NCBI GenBank assembly: GCA_015056305.1 | Contig: SVGO01000005.1 | Coordinates: forward strand, 1 to 50,890 | Length of the DNA stretch: 50,890 nt | Reading direction: 5' to 3' | Source of the DNA: Clostridiales bacterium | Lineage (GTDB): Bacteria > Bacillota > Clostridia > Christensenellales > Aristaeellaceae | In this document: positions 15,397 through 24,489 of the stretch, one piece after another | Layout of the letters: the number at the start of each line of letters is the position of its first letter | Numbering within the stretch: the stretch's first letter is position 1 | The notes under the pieces: model-generated | The model's input: the letters and a program-made list of their open reading frames with translations, nothing else | Database searches by the model: none | Told to the model about the DNA's origin: nothing | Made by a program: the position numbers and the translations under genes

Positions 15397-15987
15397 ATGC
15401 GCAGCGCAGAGATCAAACGGGCGACCTCGGAGACGCAGATCGAGCTGAGGCTGAATCTGGACGGCACAGGCGCGGGCAAAATCGCGACCGGCGTGGGCTT
15501 TATGGATCACATGCTGACGCTCTTTGCCCGGCATGCAAGGATGGATCTGGACGTCGTCTGCAAGGGCGATACATGGGTTGACGATCACCACAGCGTCGAG
15601 GATATCGGCATTTGCCTGGGCGCGGCGATCGCTAAGGCAGTGGGCGATAAGCGCGGCATCAGGCGCTATGGCAGCATGCTGTTGCCGATGGACGAGGCGC
15701 TGGTGCTCTGCGCGCTGGATCTGTCCGGGCGCAGCTGCCTGAGGTATCAGGCGCAGATCCCGAGCCAGAAGATCGGCACGTTTGATACCGAGCTGGTGGA
15801 GGAATTTTTCCTCGGCCTGACCCGCGCGGCGGGCATGACGCTGCACATGCGGATGATGGACGGCACGAACAGCCATCACATCGTCGAGGCGATGTTCAAG
15901 GCGCTGGGCCGCGCGCTGCGCGAGGCTGTGGCGATCGACGAAAGCCTCGGCGGCGAAATTCCCTCGACCAAAGGAGTGCTCGTATGA
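15397..15987 (+). CDS. hisB: Imidazoleglycerol-phosphate dehydratase
   Basis: A 196-residue manganese enzyme (monofunctional HisB) dehydrating imidazole-glycerol phosphate. Metal-ligand motifs are present: TGVGFMDHMLTLFARHA, DDHHSVEDIGI and SHHIVEAMFKALGRALR. No phosphatase domain is fused; that activity is supplied by the PHP protein at the operon end. It overlaps hisH by 4 bp. Confidence 0.96.
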   Translation: MRSAEIKRATSETQIELRLNLDGTGAGKIATGVGFMDHMLTLFARHARMDLDVVCKGDTWVDDHHSVEDIGICLGAAIAKAVGDKRGIRRYGSMLLPMDEALVLCALDLSGRSCLRYQAQIPSQKIGTFDTELVEEFFLGLTRAAGMTLHMRMMDGTNSHHIVEAMFKALGRALREAVAIDESLGGEIPSTKGVLV

Positions 15988-16595
15988 TCGCAATCATAGA
16001 CTATGGCGTGGGCAATCTGTTTTCGCTGAAAAGCTCGCTTGCGATGATCGGCGCGGATGCGGTGGTTACGGGCGAGGCGGACGTCATCCGCAGCGCGGAG
16101 CGGATCATCCTGCCGGGCGTGGGCGCGTTCGGCGATGCCAGAAAAAAGCTTGCAGACAGCGGCATGGATCAGGTGCTGCTTGATGAGGCTGCAAAGGGCA
16201 AGACGGTCATGGGTATCTGCCTGGGCATGCAGATGCTCTTTGACAGGAGCTTCGAATACGGCGAGCACGCGGGCCTTGGCCTGATCCCGGGCGAGGTCGT
16301 GCCGATGGCGGGAAGATTGCCTGCGGGGCTCAAGGTGCCGCACATCGGCTGGAACGCGCTGGATATTGGCAGGCCGGATCATCCGCTGATGAAATACACG
16401 AAGGAAGGCGACTGCGTCTATTTCGTGCATAGCTTTTATGCAGCCGGATGCGCGGCCCATACGCTGGCAACAGCCGAATACGGCATCGACGTGACCGCCG
16501 CTGTCGCGAAAGACAACGTGATGGGCTGCCAGTTCCATCCGGAGAAGAGCGGCACCGTGGGCCTGAATATCCTTCGTGCCTTCTGCGAGCTTTAA
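15984..16595 (+). CDS. hisH: Imidazole glycerol phosphate synthase, glutaminase subunit
   Basis: A 203-residue class I glutamine amidotransferase. The catalytic triad is recognisable: Cys 79 in GICLGMQMLF, and His/Glu in QFHPEKS near residue 185. It supplies ammonia through HisF to form imidazole-glycerol phosphate and AICAR. The ATG overlaps the hisB stop (ATGA). A large repeat pair separates it from hisA. Confidence 0.96.
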   Translation: MIAIIDYGVGNLFSLKSSLAMIGADAVVTGEADVIRSAERIILPGVGAFGDARKKLADSGMDQVLLDEAAKGKTVMGICLGMQMLFDRSFEYGEHAGLGLIPGEVVPMAGRLPAGLKVPHIGWNALDIGRPDHPLMKYTKEGDCVYFVHSFYAAGCAAHTLATAEYGIDVTAAVAKDNVMGCQFHPEKSGTVGLNILRAFCEL

Positions 16596-16613
16596 GAGGC
16601 GTTTCTTAAAAAT

Positions 16614-16890
16614 AACGCGAAGAGAACGTTGGGGACGCTGTCCCCAAGCCCCTGGCAGGGACATTGTCCCTGCACCCATTATCGCTGTGCATACGCGCAG
16701 CGAGGGTATAAGGAATATGATCTTAAAACCGGCGCGAAGCGAAGAAGGGGTTCGGGGTTCGGGTTTACCCGAACTGGTCCGGCAATGAATGAAGCCCCGG
16801 CGGGGCTTCAGAACCGGACTGACCGACGAGCGTCGAGCGAGGAGAGGAATGTCCCCGAGCAGGTTTTAGGGCGGCAGCTCTAACGTCTTC
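16614..16890. repeat. Dispersed hairpin repeat, inverted pair R4 with expanded loop (hisH-hisA gap)
   Basis: Left copy (minus orientation): P3 TTGGGGAC-GCT-GTCCCCAA (16629-16647), P2 CAGGGAC-ATT-GTCCCTG (16656-16672). Central P4 CGCTGTGC-ATAC-GCGCAGCG (16683-16702). Right copy (plus) starts with GCGAAGCGAAGAAGGGG; its P2 stem TCGGGG...TCCCCGA is split by about 95 extra nt that themselves contain GAAGCCCC-GGC-GGGGCTTC inside GGTCCGG...CCGGACTGACC. P3 is AGGGC-GGCA-GCTCT. The whole 312-bp gap is this element. Confidence 0.75.
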
Positions 16891-16907
16891 ATTACTTGGA
16901 GGTTCTT

Positions 16908-17618
16908 ATGCAGATTTTTCCTGCAATCGATATCTTTGGCGGCAAGGCGGTGCGATTGCTCCATGGCGATTATGCCAATATGACGGTGTATTCGGATAAT
17001 CCGATTCTGATTGCGCAGGACTTTATCGCCTGCGGCGCAAAGAATATCCATATCGTCGATCTGGAGGGCGCGAAGACCGGAGAAACGCCGAATCTTGCGC
17101 TGATTTCAAAGATCGCCGCCTGCGGGCTGTTTGCCGAGGTCGGCGGCGGTATCCGCAGCGAGGATGTGGCGGCGAGATATCTGGACGCGGGCGTGGGCCG
17201 CGTGATCCTGGGTACGGCAGCGGTGACGGATCCTGCGCTGCTTGAGCGCTTGGTTGCGCGTTTTGGCGGGAAGATCGCGGTGAGCGTGGACGTGAAGGAC
17301 GGCTATGCGGCGATCAGAGGCTGGCAGGAAAACAGCAGCCTCACCTGCGATGCGCTGTGCCAAAGGCTGCAGGACACAGGCGTGAAGACCGTGATCTGCA
17401 CCGATATCAGCCGCGATGGCGCGATGCGCGGCACGAACCGTCAGCTCTATGCCGACCTGAGCGCACGCTATGCGATGAACTTCATCGCCTCCGGCGGCGT
17501 GTCGAGCATGGAGGATGTGATCGCCCTGCGCGATATGGGCGTGTATGGCGCGATCATCGGCAAGGCGTATTATACCGGCGCGATCGACCTGAAGAAGGCC
17601 ATCGAGGTGACAGCATGA
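16908..17618 (+). CDS. hisA: ProFAR isomerase HisA
   Basis: A 236-residue (beta-alpha)8-barrel isomerase. The catalytic Asp residues are Asp 8 in PAIDIFGG and the one in CTDISRDGAMRG; phosphate-binding segments VGGGIRS and ASGGVSS are clear. GGAGG 6 nt before ATG 16908 fixes the start; an upstream in-frame TTG overlaps that ribosome site. Its TGA overlaps the hisF ATG. Confidence 0.95.
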   Translation: MQIFPAIDIFGGKAVRLLHGDYANMTVYSDNPILIAQDFIACGAKNIHIVDLEGAKTGETPNLALISKIAACGLFAEVGGGIRSEDVAARYLDAGVGRVILGTAAVTDPALLERLVARFGGKIAVSVDVKDGYAAIRGWQENSSLTCDALCQRLQDTGVKTVICTDISRDGAMRGTNRQLYADLSARYAMNFIASGGVSSMEDVIALRDMGVYGAIIGKAYYTGAIDLKKAIEVTA

Positions 17619-18376
17619 TCACAAAACGCATCATTCCCTGTCTGGACGTAAGGAACGGCCGCGTGGTCAAGGGCGTGAATTTCCAGGGGCTCAGCGACGT
17701 AAGCGACCCCGTGGAACTGGGCAGGTTCTACAGCGAAAACGGCGCGGACGAGCTCGTGTTCTACGATATCACCGCATCCAGCGAGGGCAGAAAGCTCTTT
17801 ACCGATATCCTGAAAAAGGTCGCTTCGACCATCTTTATCCCGCTGACCGTGGGCGGAGGCATCAATACGCTCGATGACTTTGAGCGCGTGCTCGCCGCGG
17901 GCGCGGATAAGGTGAGCGTCAATTCCGGCGCGATCAAAAATCCCAAGCTCATTGAAGAAGCGGCCAAGCGCTACGGCGATCAGTGCGTGGTGCTCTCGGC
18001 GGACGTCAAGCGCGTGGACGGACATTATCATGTGTTTGCTAAAGGCGGGCGCGAGGATACCGGCATGGATGCGCTCGATTGGATTAAGCGCGGCGCGGAT
18101 ATGGGCGCGGGCGAGCTGGTGCTCAACTCGATCGATACAGACGGCGTGAAACAGGGCTTTGACCTGGAGATGCTGCGCGACGTGAGCGAGATCGTCGATA
18201 TCCCGATCATCGCCTCCGGCGGCGCGGGCGGCATGCAGGATTTTGTGACGCTGTTTCAGACCCTGCCCAAGGTGGACGCGGGGCTGGCTGCGTCGATCTT
18301 CCACTTCGGCGAGGTTCGCATCGCAGACCTCAAGGAAGAACTCCATCGAAACAATATCACCGTTCGCCGTATTTAA
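17615..18376 (+). CDS. hisF: Imidazole glycerol phosphate synthase, cyclase subunit
   Basis: A 253-residue barrel homologous to HisA and partner of HisH. The N-terminus MITKRIIPCLDVRNGRVVKG places catalytic Asp 11; the second, near residue 130, is in LNSIDTDGVKQG. VGGGINT and ASGGAGG bind phosphate. The ATG overlaps the hisA stop by 4 bp. The natural start excludes a long in-frame extension into hisA. Confidence 0.97.
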   Translation: MITKRIIPCLDVRNGRVVKGVNFQGLSDVSDPVELGRFYSENGADELVFYDITASSEGRKLFTDILKKVASTIFIPLTVGGGINTLDDFERVLAAGADKVSVNSGAIKNPKLIEEAAKRYGDQCVVLSADVKRVDGHYHVFAKGGREDTGMDALDWIKRGADMGAGELVLNSIDTDGVKQGFDLEMLRDVSEIVDIPIIASGGAGGMQDFVTLFQTLPKVDAGLAASIFHFGEVRIADLKEELHRNNITVRRI

Positions 18377-18385
18377 GAAACCCAT

Positions 18386-18463
18386 TCTTAAAACCGGCGC
18401 GAAGCGTAACAGGGAGTCCGAGGGACTGGTCCCTCGGGCAGGGGTTTGGGGATGCAATCCCCA
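18386..18463 (+). repeat. Dispersed hairpin repeat, copy R5 (hisF-hisIE gap)
   Basis: Plus orientation: CTTAAAACCGGCGCGAAGCG, P2 CGAGGGAC-TG-GTCCCTCG (18419-18436), linker GCAGGGGTTT, P3 GGGGAT-GCA-ATCCCC (18448-18462). The usual AACGT tail is replaced by AAGGAGGTAAAT, which is the hisIE ribosome-binding site, so P3 ends 1 nt from the Shine-Dalgarno. Confidence 0.75.
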
Positions 18464-18474
18464 AGGAGGTAAAT

Positions 18475-19125
18475 ATGATCGATATTTCTACCCTCAAGTT
18501 CGATGAGAAGGGCCTGATTCCGGCCGTCGTCGTGGACACGGAAAGCAAAAAGGTGCTCACCGTGGCCTATATGAATAAGGAGAGCCTCGAGATTTCCATG
18601 GAAAAGGGGCTGACGTGCTTCTTCTCCCGCTCGCGGCAGAAGCTCTGGCTCAAGGGCGAGACCAGCGGCAACGTGCAGCATATCGTGTCCATCACGGCGG
18701 ACTGCGACCGCGACGCGCTCGTGGTCGAAGTGCGCAAGGAGGGGCCGGCCTGCCATCTGGGCACGGATTCGTGCTTCAATGAAGTCATCTTCGAGGGCGA
18801 GGAGCAGCCGGCATTCCAGTATCAGGATCTGATGGAGATGCTCATTGGCCGCAAGGAGAGCCCCAAGGAGGGCTCCTATACCACGTATCTGTTTAGCAAG
18901 GGCATCGATAAGATGCTCAAAAAGGTCGGCGAGGAGACGACGGAGGTCATCATCTCCGCCAAGGACGGCGATAAGGCGAATACCATCTACGAGATTGGCG
19001 ATCTGATGTATCATGTGATGGTGCTGATGATCGAGATGGGCATCAGCCTGGAGGATATCAAGAAGGAAATGGCCTCCCGGCACGTCATCGATAAGAAGGT
19101 CAAGCAGGAGAAGATGGTCAAATGA
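18475..19125 (+). CDS. hisI: Bifunctional phosphoribosyl-AMP cyclohydrolase / phosphoribosyl-ATP pyrophosphatase
   Basis: A 216-residue HisIE fusion. Residues 1 to about 115 are the zinc cyclohydrolase (SRSRQKLWLKGETSGN, DCDRDALVVEV, ACHLGTDSCF); the C-terminal part from about 120 is the all-alpha pyrophosphohydrolase (KVGEETTEVIISAKDGDK). Steps 2 and 3 of the pathway are thus on one chain. AAGGAGG 7 nt before ATG 18475 is a perfect ribosome site directly abutting the preceding repeat hairpin. It overlaps the next gene by 4 bp. Confidence 0.95.
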   Translation: MIDISTLKFDEKGLIPAVVVDTESKKVLTVAYMNKESLEISMEKGLTCFFSRSRQKLWLKGETSGNVQHIVSITADCDRDALVVEVRKEGPACHLGTDSCFNEVIFEGEEQPAFQYQDLMEMLIGRKESPKEGSYTTYLFSKGIDKMLKKVGEETTEVIISAKDGDKANTIYEIGDLMYHVMVLMIEMGISLEDIKKEMASRHVIDKKVKQEKMVK

Positions 19126-19940
19126 TCACGCAGAATCTGCATATGCACTCCACATGGGACGACGGCAGCTGCCCGGCGGAGGAGATGATCCTTGCATCCA
19201 AAGCCGCGGGGCTTATGAGCGTGGGCCTGAGCGTACATGGCCCGATGCCCATTGTGAATGACTGGCAATGCCCGAAGGAACGCCTGCCGGATTATATTGC
19301 AGAGGTGCGTGCGCTCAAGGAGAAATACGCCGGAGTGATCGACGTCTATATGGGCGTCGAATGGGATACAACGGCGGCGGATCTCGACCTTGCCCCGTAT
19401 GATTATGTGATCGGCTCCGTGCATGAACTACCCATTCCGGGCGGCGGCACGCGCTCTGTGGACAGCAATGCGGAAACGACGGAGCAATATATCCGTGAGT
19501 GCTTCGGCGGCGATGCGGACGCAGCAGCGGAAGCGTATTTTGCTGAACTTTCCAAGGTGGCTCAAAGATCTGAGGTGGATATCGTGGGTCACTTCGACCT
19601 GATCACTAAGTTTGACGAGCAGCATCGCTTCTATGATGAAAACAGCCCGCAATATCGGCGCGCGGCAGAGCGGGCGATGGAAGGGCTGGTCAGAGCCGGA
19701 AAGATCTTCGAGGTGAATACCGGTGCGATCAGCCGTGGATACCGCACAGCGCCGTATCCCAGCGCACAGTGGCTGCGTCTCCTTCGCGAAATGGGCGGCA
19801 AGGTCACCGTCAGCGCGGACGCACATCATACATCCGGCGTTACCTGCGCATTTGATCTGGCGGAGCGCATGATCAAAGAGGCGGGGTTTGAGGAGGTCTG
19901 GGTGCTGGAGGGTAAAGAATTTGTGCCGGTGAAAATCTGA
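19122..19940 (+). CDS. hisJ: Histidinol-phosphatase, PHP family
   Basis: A 272-residue PHP-domain metallophosphatase (HisJ/HisK type) that dephosphorylates histidinol phosphate, the one step not covered by monofunctional HisB. Metal ligands are visible in HMHSTWDDG at the N-terminus, GVEWD, DIVGHFDLI and VSADAHHTSG. It is translationally coupled to hisIE and closes the operon, so all ten steps from ATP to histidine are encoded contiguously. Confidence 0.92.
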   Translation: MITQNLHMHSTWDDGSCPAEEMILASKAAGLMSVGLSVHGPMPIVNDWQCPKERLPDYIAEVRALKEKYAGVIDVYMGVEWDTTAADLDLAPYDYVIGSVHELPIPGGGTRSVDSNAETTEQYIRECFGGDADAAAEAYFAELSKVAQRSEVDIVGHFDLITKFDEQHRFYDENSPQYRRAAERAMEGLVRAGKIFEVNTGAISRGYRTAPYPSAQWLRLLREMGGKVTVSADAHHTSGVTCAFDLAERMIKEAGFEEVWVLEGKEFVPVKI

Positions 19941-19950
19941 ATAACATAAA

Positions 19951-19979
19951 ACCTCGGATGGCGTCAAACCGTCCGAGGT
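19951..19979. terminator. Bidirectional terminator at the end of the his operon
   Basis: ACCTCGGA (19951-19958) pairs with TCCGAGGT (19972-19979). The minus-strand reading ends in TTTTATGTTATT, so it is a good terminator for the convergent XRE gene, and the plus reading has a weaker CTATTCTT. Confidence 0.65.
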
Positions 19980-20198
19980 CTATTCTTCGTTTTCTTCAAT
20001 GTATTCCATGATATCTTCGACTTTACAATGCAGAATTTTGCAAAAGATATCGATTGTATGCGTGCTTACACTTTCGTTGCGCTTGAGGCGCGTAATCTGT
20101 GCGGGGCTAATATTGTATTTTTTAATGAGGGCGTATTGCGATACTCCTTTGAGCTTCATCGTTTTCCATAGATTATCGTAAGAAATCATTCCATTCAA
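19980..20198 (-). CDS. XRE-family (Cro/CI-type) small regulator
   Basis: A 72-residue helix-turn-helix protein (SQYALIKKYNISPAQITRLKR is the recognition region, quoted here as SQYALIKKYNI and SPAQITRLKR). Homologues often begin at MISYDNL, nine bases further in, but AAAGGG before ATG 20198 favours the longer start. Two TTAACC-type palindromes lie over the divergent promoter, so it probably controls itself and the secreted-protein gene next door. The islet 20.0-21.0 kb is A+T-rich compared with the his operon, suggesting acquired DNA. Confidence 0.85.
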   Translation of the reverse strand: MNGMISYDNLWKTMKLKGVSQYALIKKYNISPAQITRLKRNESVSTHTIDIFCKILHCKVEDIMEYIEENEE

Positions 20199-20212
20199 GC
20201 CCTTCTTTCTAC

Positions 20213-20263
20213 TTGAATATTAACCGAAATTGGTATAGAATAATATTAACCAAAATCGGTTAA
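20213..20263 (+). promoter_or_regulatory. Promoter with two XRE-type operators
   Basis: TTGAAT (20213-20218), 17-bp spacer, TAGAAT (20236-20241). Two 18-bp sites share TTAACCnAAATnGGT: TTAACCGAAATTGGTATA (20220-20237) in the spacer and TTAACCAAAATCGGTTAA (20246-20263) over the start point, centres 26 bp apart. Confidence 0.7.
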
Positions 20264-20292
20264 TGCTATTCTATGAGAGGGGATGGAGCAAA

Positions 20293-20769
20293 ATGAAAAG
20301 ACTAGTGGCGATTAGTATGACCGTAATATTATTGCTGAGTGTAACTTCTGTATTAGCGGATGATACTAAGACATTTGAACCTACTTTTACAAATCAGGCA
20401 GATTATTCAGCAAGAAAATGGTTTGGTTCAAAGGAAAATCGTGCATTGCTTACTATAATGCTGGCGTTAGACTATATTTCAGAAAAAGAAAATGTTTTCG
20501 ATTTTGCGGAAGCAATGGCAGGTACAACTTATGTTGCTTATCATGAAGAAAGTAACGCACTGCTTGTGTGTTATTTGATTGATGAGATGAATTACTCACT
20601 CGTATATGTGCCATCGGCAGAGACAGCAATATATATTGAACCGACTGAAGGTTCGGAACTGGCTACAGAACTAGCATTTGAAGAAGTAGGATGTGATTAT
20701 TATAGGAATTCCCAATCGACAATTCTTGAAGTATCGAAACTGATTCAGGAATCAATTGGTGAAATATAA
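20293..20769 (+). CDS. Small secreted protein of unknown function, A+T-rich gene
   Basis: A 158-residue protein with a typical signal peptide (MKRLVAISMTVILLLSVTSVLA, cleavage near 22). The mature portion is acidic with no recognised domain; it contains a mid-region predicted strand pair (TTYVAYHEESNALLVCYLIDE in pieces TTYVAYHEES and NALLVCYLID). GAGAGGGG before ATG 20293 supports the start. Codon choice (AGT, GTA, ATA) differs strongly from the neighbouring his genes. It lies divergent to the XRE regulator and under a double operator, so the pair looks like a small regulated module of foreign origin. Confidence 0.7.
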   Translation: MKRLVAISMTVILLLSVTSVLADDTKTFEPTFTNQADYSARKWFGSKENRALLTIMLALDYISEKENVFDFAEAMAGTTYVAYHEESNALLVCYLIDEMNYSLVYVPSAETAIYIEPTEGSELATELAFEEVGCDYYRNSQSTILEVSKLIQESIGEI

Positions 20770-20786
20770 GTCTTATTCTCAATTGC

Positions 20787-20973
20787 TGTAGGAGAAAGTA
20801 TTTTATAAGAAGAATTCTGATTATTTTGTTTACAGTCATTTTTGTAATAACTGGTAATGCAGCGCTTGCTGATAATCCGTTTGATGGTATGGATATATAT
20901 GAAGCTGGACAGTATAAAGTGGGATGATGATATCATTTCAAATGATAATTTTGGAAACTCTAGCTATGTGCCG
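20787..20973 (+). pseudogene. Decayed remnant of a second small secreted-protein gene
   Basis: After TAGGAGAAAG the reading frame from 20799 encodes a signal-peptide-like run (FIRRILIILFTVIFVITGNA, then ALADNPFDGMDIYEAGQYKVG) but has no ATG, GTG or TTG start and stops at 20926. Continuing in another frame gives WDDDIISNDNFGNSSYVP before a stop. This looks like a gene inactivated by loss of its start and a frameshift, similar in type to the intact neighbour. Only short stretches support it. Confidence 0.4.
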
Positions 20974-21043
20974 TGAAGCAAGGGCAATATTTGGTTCTTA
21001 ATCGCTGTACAATTCAATAACTGAGCGTTTGGATATTGAAAAA

Positions 21044-21072
21044 GTGGGCAGCCATTGGCTGTCCACGTTTTT
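21044..21072 (+). terminator. Rho-independent terminator after the A+T-rich islet
   Basis: GTGGGCAGCC (21044-21053) pairs with GGCTGTCCAC (21057-21066) around ATT (one G-U pair), followed by GTTTTTG. Confidence 0.7.
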
Positions 21073-21090
21073 GTACATATGCAGTTCAAT

Positions 21091-21166
21091 CCGCCGCGAA
21101 GCGAAGAAGGATGCAGGGACAATGTCCCTGCCAGGGGTTTGGGGACAGCGTCCCCAAACGTTTCCT
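21091..21166 (+). repeat. Dispersed hairpin repeat, copy R6
   Basis: Plus orientation: CCGCCGCGAAGCGAAGAAGG, outer AGGA, P2 CAGGGAC-AAT-GTCCCTG (21114-21130), linker CCAGGGG, P3 TTTGGGGAC-AGC-GTCCCCAAA (21138-21158), CGTT, outer TCCT. The outer pair AGGA/TCCT differs from GGGG/CCCC elsewhere yet still pairs. It ends 2 nt from the carrier-protein stop codon. Confidence 0.8.
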
Positions 21167-21168
21167 GA

Positions 21169-21396
21169 TCATTCGTCAGCCAAACGCTCGACCATCGCGA
21201 CCATCGCGTCGACGGAATTGAAATTCTGCGGGATGATTTCGGTCGCCGGGATAGAAATGTCGAATTCGTCGTTGAGCGCGCCGATGAGCTGGATGATGTC
21301 CAGAGAAGAGAGGATGCCGTCGTCGATCAGGGTCATGCAGGACTCGACGTCGTCGTCCACGATGTCGGAAAGGATGTCAAGAATCTGGTCTTTCAT
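21169..21396 (-). CDS. Acyl/aminoacyl carrier protein (DltC-like)
   Basis: A 75-residue acidic phosphopantetheine carrier. The attachment site is in DDGILSSLDIIQLIGAL, with Ser 31 as the expected serine; the residue before it is Ser, where most carriers have Asp. GGAGAC before ATG 21396 and the normal carrier length support this start rather than a longer one. It is the last gene of a leftward cluster with an adenylation enzyme, a PLP decarboxylase, a DltD-like protein and an MBOAT protein, so it most likely carries an activated amino acid rather than a fatty acid. Confidence 0.85.
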   Translation of the reverse strand: MKDQILDILSDIVDDDVESCMTLIDDGILSSLDIIQLIGALNDEFDISIPATEIIPQNFNSVDAMVAMVERLADE

Positions 21397-21503
21397 GGTG
21401 TTTGTCTCCTTTATTGAAATGAATTGATGAGTATAATCGGCCTCGTTTGTATACGGTTGCATTGCTCAAACAAGGTCGGAAGCGGGGCCGGCAGCATGCC
21501 GGT

Positions 21504-22680
21504 TTATTTAATGTTGGATTGATTGATCGCAGAAGAGTGAATCGTGTCACGGACAAGGCGAGCGCCGCTTTCATTTGCGAGGATGATGCGCGGCATGTTG
21601 CGGCTCAGGAAGAGCGCCGGGCCTTCCGTGACGGAATACGCGCCGATGTTGTGGAAGGCGAGCACGTCCTGCTGGGCAAGGCCGCTCATGGCGATTTTGC
21701 GCACGAGGATGTCCGCCGTGGTGCAAAGGCTGCCGCACAGCGACCAGTCGGCCTCGGCTTCATCTGTGTGCTCCGGGCCGGCGATGTGCGTGATGATCGG
21801 GTTGCGCATGCCCATCGTGCCGCCGAGGTAGTTGACGTGATGGATGCCGCCGTCCACAATTGCATAGTTGTGACCGCAGTTGACCTTGGCGTCGATGACT
21901 GTGGTCAGGTAGGTGCCGCATTCCGAGGCAAAGAAGCGGCCCATCTCGATGGTCAGCTCACAGCGCTCGGCAAGCTTCTGCAGATCCGGCGCGAGCGCGC
22001 GGATCGGAGCAAGCGTATCGCTGTGATCCTCATGCGCGAAATAGGGGAAATACAGCCCGGGACCGTACTCGATCTTCTCGCAGACAAAGCCGTATTCGCG
22101 CTCGAGCCTGTCCATGAAATCGCCGAGCATGGCCAGTTCCTTGCGCTGATCCTTGTCCAGCTTGGCGCGCTGGGTGCCGGAGAAATAATGGATGCCCTCA
22201 AAGCGCAGATAGGGATAGTCGGCGCGATGCGCGATGGCAGAAAGCAGATCGCGCTCGTCCATGCCAAACTGCGAGCCCGCTGTCAGGCGCAGCAGCACGG
22301 GATAGACCACGCCGCGCTTTGCGGCGGCCTGATGCAGCAGGCGGATGTGCAGCGGGGATTCTGCGGTGAAGCGGACGACGCCTGCGTCCATAGCGTGCTC
22401 GATGTCCGCCAGCGTCTTGTTCACGCCTGAGAAGAGGACGGTCCTGGGATCGACGTGCAGGCTCTCACAGATCTCCAGCTCGCCCGGAGAGCAGACCTCA
22501 AGCAGCTCGACAAGGCTCTGCATCGCGGGGATGAGGAACGGATTGGCCTTGATGGAATAGCACAGATGCACGTCGTCGCCGACGATCTGCTTGATCTCAT
22601 GCATGCGGCAGGCAAGCGCGCCCTCGTCAAAGACGAAGGATGGCGTGCCGAATTCCTGGGCAATTGCGGAAAGACGCTGC

Positions 22681-22688
<8 letters not shown>
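21504..22688 (-). CDS. PLP-dependent decarboxylase, fold III (LysA/ornithine decarboxylase type)
   Basis: A 394-residue Orn/DAP/Arg-decarboxylase family enzyme. The PLP lysine is Lys 47 in CYSIKANP; EMGRFFASECGTYL matches the phosphate-binding EPGR region, and the subunit-contributed Cys is in LCGSLCTTADIL. GIHYFSGTQ is the HxGS-like region. Its ATG at 22688 overlaps the adenylation-gene stop by 8 bp, so the two are coupled. The closest context I know is the trio of AMP ligase, PLP decarboxylase and carrier protein in exosortase-type polysaccharide clusters. A plain lysA role is less likely in this setting; the amino acid used is unknown. Confidence 0.85.
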
Positions 22689-24213
<1,525 letters not shown>

Positions 24214-24240
24214 ATCTTAGCGCTCCAAAATACTATCTTA

Positions 24241-24413
24241 TGCGCGAAGCGAAGAAGGGAGTTTGAGGGACAACGTCCCTCAAGCGGGTTTCAGGGACCG
24301 GAGCCTGCCGCGCCCAGTGGGCGAAACAGGCAGACGAAGCGTCGGGAATCGCAAGGAGCGGCAATATGCCGCGATTATGCGAGTTTCCTGGACCGGCAGC
24401 CCTTACGTTCCCC
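24241..24413 (+). repeat. Dispersed hairpin repeat, copy R7 with expanded P3 loop
   Basis: Plus orientation: GCGCGAAGCGAAGAAGGGA, P2 TGAGGGAC-AAC-GTCCCTCA (24264-24282), linker AGCGGGTTT, then P3 CAGGG-ACCGG...CCGG-CAGCCCT whose loop holds about 95 nt including GCCTG/CAGGC and AATCGCA...TGCGAGTT hairpins, then TACGT and TCCCC. The inserted AATCGCA hairpin resembles the P0 hairpin of copies R8-R10. Orientation is antisense to the surrounding cluster. Confidence 0.7.
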
Positions 24414-24424
24414 GCGATTGCATC

Positions 24425-24455
24425 AAAAAAGGCTGCGGACATAACTCCACAGCCT
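24425..24455 (-). terminator. Terminator within the dlt-like cluster
   Basis: Minus strand: AGGCTGTGG pairs with CCGCAGCCT (one G-U pair) followed by TTTTTTG, about 40 nt after the DltD-like gene. It should reduce read-through into the adenylation gene. Confidence 0.7.
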
Positions 24456-24457
24456 GT

Positions 24458-24486
24458 ATTATAGCGTATTTATATCGGGCAATCAA
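24458..24486 (-). promoter_or_regulatory. Candidate internal promoter overlapping the terminator
   Basis: Minus-strand TTGATT (24486-24481), 17-bp spacer, TATAAT (24463-24458), just before the terminator hairpin. A transcript would begin at the hairpin itself, so activity toward the adenylation gene is uncertain. Confidence 0.45.
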
Positions 24487-24489
24487 GGA

